From: JACMLD01 sp040007355
GTDB lineage: Bacteria > Bacteroidota > Bacteroidia > Chitinophagales > Chitinophagaceae
Reading direction: 5' to 3'
DNA: 11,539 nucleotides
Assembly: GCA_040007355.1 (NCBI GenBank)
Contig: JBDTVE010000135.1
Span: 1-11,539 of the forward strand
A model generated the notes under the pieces. The model worked only from the letters and a program-made list of their open reading frames with translations, was not told the origin of the DNA and did not search any database. Of the stretch, positions 7,784-11,539 are shown one piece after another. The translations under genes were made by a program, and so were the position numbers. Within the stretch, counting starts at the first letter, position 1. The number at the start of each line of letters is the position of its first letter.

Positions 7784-7822
7784 AAGCAACAAAACCCGGT
7801 TTTTTACCGGGTTTTGTTGCTT
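7784..7822 (+). terminator. 17-bp perfect hairpin terminator
   Basis: Bases 7784-7800 (AAGCAACAAAACCCGGT) are the exact reverse complement of 7806-7822, with a five-T loop at 7801-7805. It lies 17 bases after the stop of the small exported protein gene. The plus-strand side has no downstream T run (ATACGATAGG follows), but an A run in the left arm and the T-rich right arm make it terminator-like, and it isolates the small gene from the YkuD_2 gene downstream. Confidence 0.8.
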
Positions 7823-7999
7823 ATACGATAGGAATATAGTTTTTTTAGTAAAATTACTATTGCAGTTTTTACTGTTTTTTTTAATTTTTGTGACAGCATT
7901 CTTCTATCCTTCGCTCAACGCGTAATAAAAACCAATCTGCTTTAGATCCATCTCCTGGTTAAACCATCGGTTTTTATTACCTGACCTAATCCGTTGATC

Positions 8000-8806
8000 A
8001 TGTACCCAAGAACTCTTGTAACCCTAGCCGGTTTATCCGTATTATTTTTTGCTGCCTGCACGGGCGCACATACAGCAAGCGTTGGCAATTCAACCAGCGC
8101 CACTACTCCCACACCCCGCGAATATTCTGCAGTGGTTAAAAAGAAAACAATTCTGATGGGTCCCCCGGAATACACTCCGCCTGCCCCGTTTGCAGCCGCA
8201 TCGCCAAAGATCATTGAAAAAGGTGGACACTATGTTTATATACCACCCGCTTATACCATTGCCAAACCTGAGAAAGGAATAGAAAAATATGTTGTTGAAA
8301 CCCTGCGGCAAAAAGTAAGGAGAATAAAAAAATTTGCCGCAGAGAACAATTATGATACAACCGTGGCTTTTTTTATCGACATGCAGGTAAAGTCTGGCCG
8401 GGATCGTTTCCTGGTGGTTGATCTGTTGAACGACAGCATTATAAAAAAAGGGCTGGCTGCACATGGCAAGGGCAGTGAAAAGTTTACTTTCGACCGGAAA
8501 TTTTCCAATGGTGAAGGAAGCAATTGCACCTCACTGGGTATTTATAAAATCGGCAAAGCTTATACGGGTGCATTTGGATTGTCCTACAAATTATACGGTC
8601 TTAGCAAAACCAATAGCAATGCATTAAAAAGATACGTGGTATTACATTCCATGGGCAGTATCCCCAACGCAGAAAGCAAATGGCCCATTACTCAAACCGA
8701 GGGTTGCCCTGCCGTAGCGCCGGCGTTCCTGGAAGAACTGGCCAATATTTTGGACAATGCCCCCAGGAATGTGTTGTTGTATATTTATTGTGGCGCCACC
8801 AATTAG
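8000..8806 (+). CDS. YkuD_2-family L,D-transpeptidase-like lipoprotein
   Basis: Predicted murein L,D-transpeptidase catalytic-domain protein of the YkuD_2 (PF13645) type, anchored in the envelope; the actual reaction is inferred from the family. It has 268 residues from the ATG at 8000. Residues 1-20 form a lipoprotein signal with lipobox FAAC, so Cys20 would be lipidated. A Pro/Ala/Thr-rich linker (about 21-90) leads to the catalytic domain (about 115-265). Family blocks visible are AAHGKGS (153-159), FSNGEGSNCTSLGIY (168-182), GAFGLSYKLYGL and VVLHS with His216. The nucleophile motif is TEGCPAV, Cys236, fitting [ST]xGC, though many relatives have GRSxGC. An apparent TTG start at 7994 adds only two residues and is not needed. 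No clear -7 box is visible in 7823-7999. The gene converges on the pirin genes, 40 bp between the stops. Confidence 0.88.
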   Translation: MYPRTLVTLAGLSVLFFAACTGAHTASVGNSTSATTPTPREYSAVVKKKTILMGPPEYTPPAPFAAASPKIIEKGGHYVYIPPAYTIAKPEKGIEKYVVETLRQKVRRIKKFAAENNYDTTVAFFIDMQVKSGRDRFLVVDLLNDSIIKKGLAAHGKGSEKFTFDRKFSNGEGSNCTSLGIYKIGKAYTGAFGLSYKLYGLSKTNSNALKRYVVLHSMGSIPNAESKWPITQTEGCPAVAPAFLEELANILDNAPRNVLLYIYCGATN

Positions 8807-8846
8807 CGGTATCATTTCACACCAGCCGATGGGAGCATGGCGTGTG

Positions 8847-9701
8847 TTAATATTCCAGTACGCCCATTTTGCCGGTTTCATATGCGGTGATGGCTAGTTG
8901 TATTTCCTCAAAACTGTTCATTACAAAAGGACCATAGCTCACTACTTTTTCTTTGATGGGCTCACCACCCAAAAAAAGTAATTCCGCGTCTTCGGTGGCT
9001 GTGCATACCAGTTGGTTGCCATCAATATTAAAATTTACCAGTTCACCCGCAGCGGGTTGGGTGTTTAGCACTTTGATGCTGCCCTGCATAATATAAACAG
9101 CGGCAGTATAATTATCATTTACGGGCAGGTTGATGCGTTCGCCTTTCCTGATTTTTATATGAAACAGGAAGATGGGCGTTTGGGTGAGCACCGGTGATGT
9201 TTTGCCCTGGTACTGGCCAATCAGCACTTTACACCAGGTTCCCCCTTTTTCAATAACCGGTAAGTTTTCAGCAGCGTAATGTCTGAAGGACGGCGTGGCA
9301 TGTTTTTTATCTGCGGGAAGATTGATCCAAAGCTGGAGCAACTGAACGATACCGCCGGTTTTTAAAAGGTCGTCGGCCGGTCCTTCTGAATGAATAATTC
9401 CCGCACCGGAACTCATCCAGTTTACATCTCCGGCCTTTGCCACCTGGTGATGTCCTTTGCTGTCGCGGTGAAAAAATTCGCCGTCCAGTAAATAGGTCAT
9501 TACCTCAAATCCTGCATGAGGATGAGGCGGCAAACGTGTTTCGGCACCCGGTTTCAGATCAAACGGGCTCATATGGTGTATCAGCAAAAATGGGTCTACC
9601 TGTTTCAGGTTACGAACGGGTAGTACATTTTTTATATTGAAATCGCCCACTTTTTCATTGGTAGCGCTTTCTATCTGCGCGATGGTTCTTGTTGTGGTCA
9701 T
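8847..9701 (-). CDS. pirin family protein (with pirin C-terminal domain)
   Basis: Bicupin of the pirin family. Members are metal-binding cupins; some have quercetin 2,3-dioxygenase activity and others act as regulators, so the role here is open. It has 284 residues, the usual length. The N-terminal cupin carries all four metal ligands by motif: His60 and His62 in PPHPHAGFEVMTY, His104 and Glu106 in GAGIIHSEG. The pirin C-terminal domain covers about 175-280 with LFLGGEPIKEKVVSYGPFVMNS. It is the second gene of a pair with another pirin, starting 29 bp after that gene's stop. Its ATG at 9701 is preceded by a perfect Shine-Dalgarno (9708-9715), which no other gene in the window has. Confidence 0.94.
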   Translation of the reverse strand: MTTTRTIAQIESATNEKVGDFNIKNVLPVRNLKQVDPFLLIHHMSPFDLKPGAETRLPPHPHAGFEVMTYLLDGEFFHRDSKGHHQVAKAGDVNWMSSGAGIIHSEGPADDLLKTGGIVQLLQLWINLPADKKHATPSFRHYAAENLPVIEKGGTWCKVLIGQYQGKTSPVLTQTPIFLFHIKIRKGERINLPVNDNYTAAVYIMQGSIKVLNTQPAAGELVNFNIDGNQLVCTATEDAELLFLGGEPIKEKVVSYGPFVMNSFEEIQLAITAYETGKMGVLEY

Positions 9702-9707
9702 AATAAG

Positions 9708-9715
9708 ACCTCCTT
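9708..9715 (-). promoter_or_regulatory. perfect Shine-Dalgarno of the downstream pirin gene
   Basis: On the minus strand AAGGAGGT ends 6 bases before the ATG at 9701, and is fully complementary to the usual 3' end of 16S rRNA (ACCTCCTT). It sits in the 29-bp gap between the two pirin genes, after an A-rich stretch. The start regions of the other genes in the window lack any such sequence, as expected for Bacteroidota. Confidence 0.8.
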
Positions 9716-9730
9716 TTTTTATTTTTTTTA

Positions 9731-10441
9731 TTACAACATGGGTACTTCTATGGCCAATATGGAACTATTGGTGGATGCGGTTACCGTGGTGTCAGTAATT
9801 TCAAAAACACCTATGGCATCTCTTTTATTCAGTGATTTACCTGCAACTTTGGCATTCCCTTCCAGCAAGAAAAAATATACACCGCTCCCAGGGTAAGCAT
9901 TTTTATAATTAAGTTCCTTTCCTGCCTCCAGTATTGCAAGCGAAAACTTTGCATCCTGGTTGATCCATACGGCCTTGTCTTTTTCATCGGGACTTACTAC
10001 CACCTGCCACCTGTTGATCCGGTCTGCGGCGCTAAAAGTTTTTTGATCATACCGCGGTGTAATATCCGTCTGTTTTGGATATAGCCATACCTGCAAAAAA
10101 TTCACGGGTGCTGTTTTGGAAGCATTAAATTCTGAATGTGCGATGCCCGATCCGGCACTCATAATCTGAACATCTCCGGTATTGATCACTTTGCTGGTGC
10201 CGGTACTGTCTTTATGGGCCAGGGTGCCTGATAAGGGGATTGATACGATCTCCATATTGTCGTGCGGGTGCGTTCCAAAACCGGCACCTCCCTGTACGGT
10301 ATCATCGTTTAAAACCCTTAACGCGCCAAAATGCATTCTACTGGCATCTTGCCATTGGCCAAAACTAAAAGAATGATGGCTGTCTAACCAGCCAAAATTG
10401 GCATGTCCTCTTTCAGCAGCGGGATGAAATATTGTTTTCAT
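9731..10441 (-). CDS. pirin-like bicupin (YhhW/quercetinase-like)
   Basis: Pirin-related cupin of the shorter YhhW type; E. coli YhhW has quercetin 2,3-dioxygenase activity, but the physiological substrate here is unknown. It has 236 residues from the ATG at 10441. The N-terminal segment GWLDSHHSFSFGQW (19-32 region) and ALRVLNDD are typical of this subgroup. Metal ligands fall in FGTHPHDNMEIVS (His58, His60) and GSGIAHSEF (His102, Glu104). The C-terminal half forms the second cupin, with FLLEGNAKVAGK near 190. A start two residues earlier at a TTG (10447) is unnecessary. It is the first gene of a two-pirin unit. The 96 bp upstream, after scpA, hold the palindrome ATGTTTAAACAT (10462-10473) but no exact TAnnTTTG box. 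Confidence 0.93.
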   Translation of the reverse strand: MKTIFHPAAERGHANFGWLDSHHSFSFGQWQDASRMHFGALRVLNDDTVQGGAGFGTHPHDNMEIVSIPLSGTLAHKDSTGTSKVINTGDVQIMSAGSGIAHSEFNASKTAPVNFLQVWLYPKQTDITPRYDQKTFSAADRINRWQVVVSPDEKDKAVWINQDAKFSLAILEAGKELNYKNAYPGSGVYFFLLEGNAKVAGKSLNKRDAIGVFEITDTTVTASTNSSILAIEVPML

Positions 10442-10461
10442 ATACAACTCATTTAATTTTA

Positions 10462-10473
10462 ATGTTTAAACAT
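10462..10473. promoter_or_regulatory. 12-bp perfect palindrome upstream of the pirin pair
   Basis: ATGTTTAAACAT is a perfect inverted repeat centred about 27 bases before the first pirin ATG, flanked on both sides by AT-rich sequence. It could be an operator for a dimeric regulator. Its core GTTTAAAC occurs once more in the window, at 7373-7380 upstream of the small exported protein gene. Palindromes of this size also arise by chance in AT-rich gaps. Confidence 0.25.
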
Positions 10474-10537
10474 CAATTAGTGTACCAAATGAGAAATAGG
10501 GGCTGTTGGAAAGAAACCCGTCTATACGTCAGTACGC

Positions 10538-11326
10538 CTATGCAGGATTGGCGGGAAGCTCAAAAACAACGTCTTCTTCCCTGTTTTCGTTGAATTCTAT
10601 GATGAAGTTGTTCCTTCCTTCACCTGTAATAATAAACATGTATTTCTGTTGCACCAGTTCCAGCAGGGAAAGAAACAGAAACAGGGCATGGATGCGGTTT
10701 TCACAGATCTCGAATATGTTTTCAAAGGCCGTGGTTTTTTCAGCCGCTACTTTTTTGAGCATGAATTCGCGGCTTTCTTCCATGGTATAATTGTAGCGCA
10801 CCACGGTATGCACGGGCCGGTGGTTTCTGTCGTACATGCGCTGCATGGCTTTTTCAAAAGCCTTCATCAGCTTGTACAGGGTAATATTTTGAATTTCCGT
10901 GCCTTCCCCTGCTTCTTCGCCGATGCTGGATATTTCTTTTTGCAGGTTGCCGCGTTTAACCATCAGCATGCGGATAGCCTCCATATCGGCCATCTGCGCG
11001 GCGGCTTCCTTGTATTTTTTGTATTCCAGGATCTTGTCTATCAACTCCTGCCGGGGGTCAATCTCGTTACCCTGTGCATCCAGCTCCTTGCGGGGAAGCA
11101 GCATTTTTGCCTTAATGCGCATCAGCGTAGATACAAAAAGGATGAATTCACTGGAGAGCTCAATATTCAGTTTATCCTGGTGGTGCACAAAGTCCAGGAA
11201 ATCATTGATGATTGTGGTAATAGGTATATTGTAAATGTCCAGTTCATCCCGCTCAATAAAGAACAATAAAAGGTCGAACGGGCCTTCAAACTGCGCTAAT
11301 TTAATCTGGTAGGATGGTGCACTCAC
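10538..11326 (-). CDS. scpA: segregation and condensation protein A (kleisin)
   Basis: Kleisin subunit that bridges the Smc heads in the Smc-ScpAB condensin, acting in chromosome compaction and segregation. It has 262 residues, normal for ScpA. The N-terminal domain shows the family block FEGPFDLLLFFIERDELDIYNIPI (starting at residue 13) and the helix ELSSEFILFVSTLMRIKAKMLLP (56-78). A charged, variable middle follows (85-190). The C-terminal winged helix covers about 200-258, with ALFLFLSLLELVQQKYM. The start is GTG at 11326: a stop lies just upstream in frame and the next Met is far inside the conserved domain. scpB and smc are not in the window. A terminator-like hairpin with a U tract lies 20 nt before the GTG. 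Confidence 0.96.
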   Translation of the reverse strand: MSAPSYQIKLAQFEGPFDLLLFFIERDELDIYNIPITTIINDFLDFVHHQDKLNIELSSEFILFVSTLMRIKAKMLLPRKELDAQGNEIDPRQELIDKILEYKKYKEAAAQMADMEAIRMLMVKRGNLQKEISSIGEEAGEGTEIQNITLYKLMKAFEKAMQRMYDRNHRPVHTVVRYNYTMEESREFMLKKVAAEKTTAFENIFEICENRIHALFLFLSLLELVQQKYMFIITGEGRNNFIIEFNENREEDVVFELPANPA

Positions 11327-11353
11327 GTTTATTCATTTACGCTTATAAAAAAA

Positions 11354-11377
11354 GGGTTCCGGCACCGGCCGGAACCC
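11354..11377 (-). terminator. terminator-like hairpin just upstream of scpA
   Basis: GGGTTCCGGC (11354-11363) pairs perfectly with GCCGGAACCC (11368-11377) around a 4-base loop. On the minus strand it is followed by seven T (11353-11347), a classic intrinsic terminator, yet the scpA GTG starts only 20 nt further. It either ends a leftward transcript from outside the window or lies in the scpA leader as an attenuator or 5' stabilising hairpin. Confidence 0.75.
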
Positions 11378-11379
11378 AA

Positions 11380-11387
11380 CAAATGTA
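11380..11387 (-). promoter_or_regulatory. -7 promoter element upstream of scpA
   Basis: On the minus strand TACATTTG matches TAnnTTTG exactly. A transcript starting about 4 bases later would begin at or beside the first base of the hairpin at 11377. No TTG-type -33 element is seen 17-23 bases further upstream. Confidence 0.45.
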
Positions 11388-11463
11388 AGAAAATAATGCC
11401 TTAGCCTGCCCGCACCCAGGCGCCGCCCCGACAAAGATCTTCACGGTGTATCCACAACCGTTT

Positions 11464-11539
11464 GGGCTTGGTGAACCCGGCCCCGCGTCCCCCTCCGTAT
11501 GGGTCGGGTTCACCCCGACCCCGTTTGCCTCCGTATGGG
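11464..11539. repeat. second array of hairpin repeats, related to 3241-3322, cut by the window edge
   Basis: CCTCCGTATGGG occurs at 11492-11503 and again at 11528-11539, a 36-bp period. Between them is a perfect hairpin, GGGTCGGG (11501-11508), loop TTCAC, CCCGACCC (11514-11521). A diverged copy in inverted loop orientation, with GGTGAACCCGG, lies at about 11464-11484. The core TTTGC....G.ATGGGTCGGG-N5-CCCGAC is shared with the array at 3241-3322, while the loop differs (TTCAC against GCAAG). The array probably continues beyond the right edge. No gene is visible in 11388-11539. Confidence 0.75.

Noticed and set aside
7858..7884. Promoter for the YkuD_2 gene at the T-rich stretch ending in TTTTTG.
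   Set aside because: It matches TAnnTTTG only with an inserted or changed base and lies over 110 bp from the ATG, so the call would be arbitrary.
8814..8846. Imperfect hairpin between the convergent YkuD_2 and pirin genes (ACACCAGCC with GGCGTGT).
   Set aside because: It needs a two-base bulge, the stem is short, and no T run follows on either strand.
10649..11269. 206-codon plus-strand frame opposite scpA.
   Set aside because: Antisense shadow of a conserved gene; the Phe/His/Gln-rich composition is typical of such shadows.

Overview
The window looks like chromosomal DNA of a Bacteroidota bacterium, most plausibly of the Chitinophagaceae type. Three kinds of evidence support this. Secreted proteins start with MKK-type signal peptides ending in FAQ. 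At least three genes are preceded by the Bacteroidota -7 promoter motif TAnnTTTG. Almost no gene has a Shine-Dalgarno sequence. The protein families (periplasmic GH37 trehalase, LytS/LytTR pair, M28 peptidase, YkuD_2 lipoprotein, tandem pirins) also fit. I did not compute base composition or run any search.

Layout from left to right. Positions 1-308 hold no gene I can support. A secreted trehalase (309-1901, +) converges on a secreted M28 metallopeptidase (1924-3207, -). The peptidase lies downstream of a LytTR response regulator (3321-4055, -) and its LytS-type histidine kinase (4063-5133, -), and all three read leftwards. A tandem 39-bp hairpin repeat fills the gap between regulator and peptidase. 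Rightwards from 5335 come dxs (non-mevalonate isoprenoid pathway), a small exported basic protein (7440-7766) with a strong hairpin terminator behind it, and a YkuD_2 lipoprotein (8000-8806). Reading leftwards again are two adjacent pirin-family cupins (10441-9731, then 9701-8847) and scpA (11326-10538). The last 80 or so bases are a second array of hairpin repeats related to the first.

How the genes work together: the kinase and regulator form a two-component system, 7 bp apart. The two pirins look like one transcription unit. The remaining genes are housekeeping or envelope functions (trehalose hydrolysis, isoprenoid precursors, wall transpeptidation, chromosome condensation) with no evident common pathway. 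I see no phage, transposase, CRISPR array, tRNA or rRNA.

I found no clear new multi-gene system. The most unusual signals are non-coding: (1) two loci of one short tandem hairpin repeat family, one abutting a stop codon; (2) a perfect 8-nt Shine-Dalgarno on the second pirin gene only, in a lineage that normally does not use them; (3) a terminator-like hairpin with a U tract between a -7 box and scpA, with 20 nt between the U tract and the GTG; (4) a -7 box that places the predicted transcript start of the kinase gene at its ATG. Several apparent TTG starts (kinase, dxs, YkuD_2, first pirin) are probably artefacts; in the kinase the TTG is the end of the -7 box itself.
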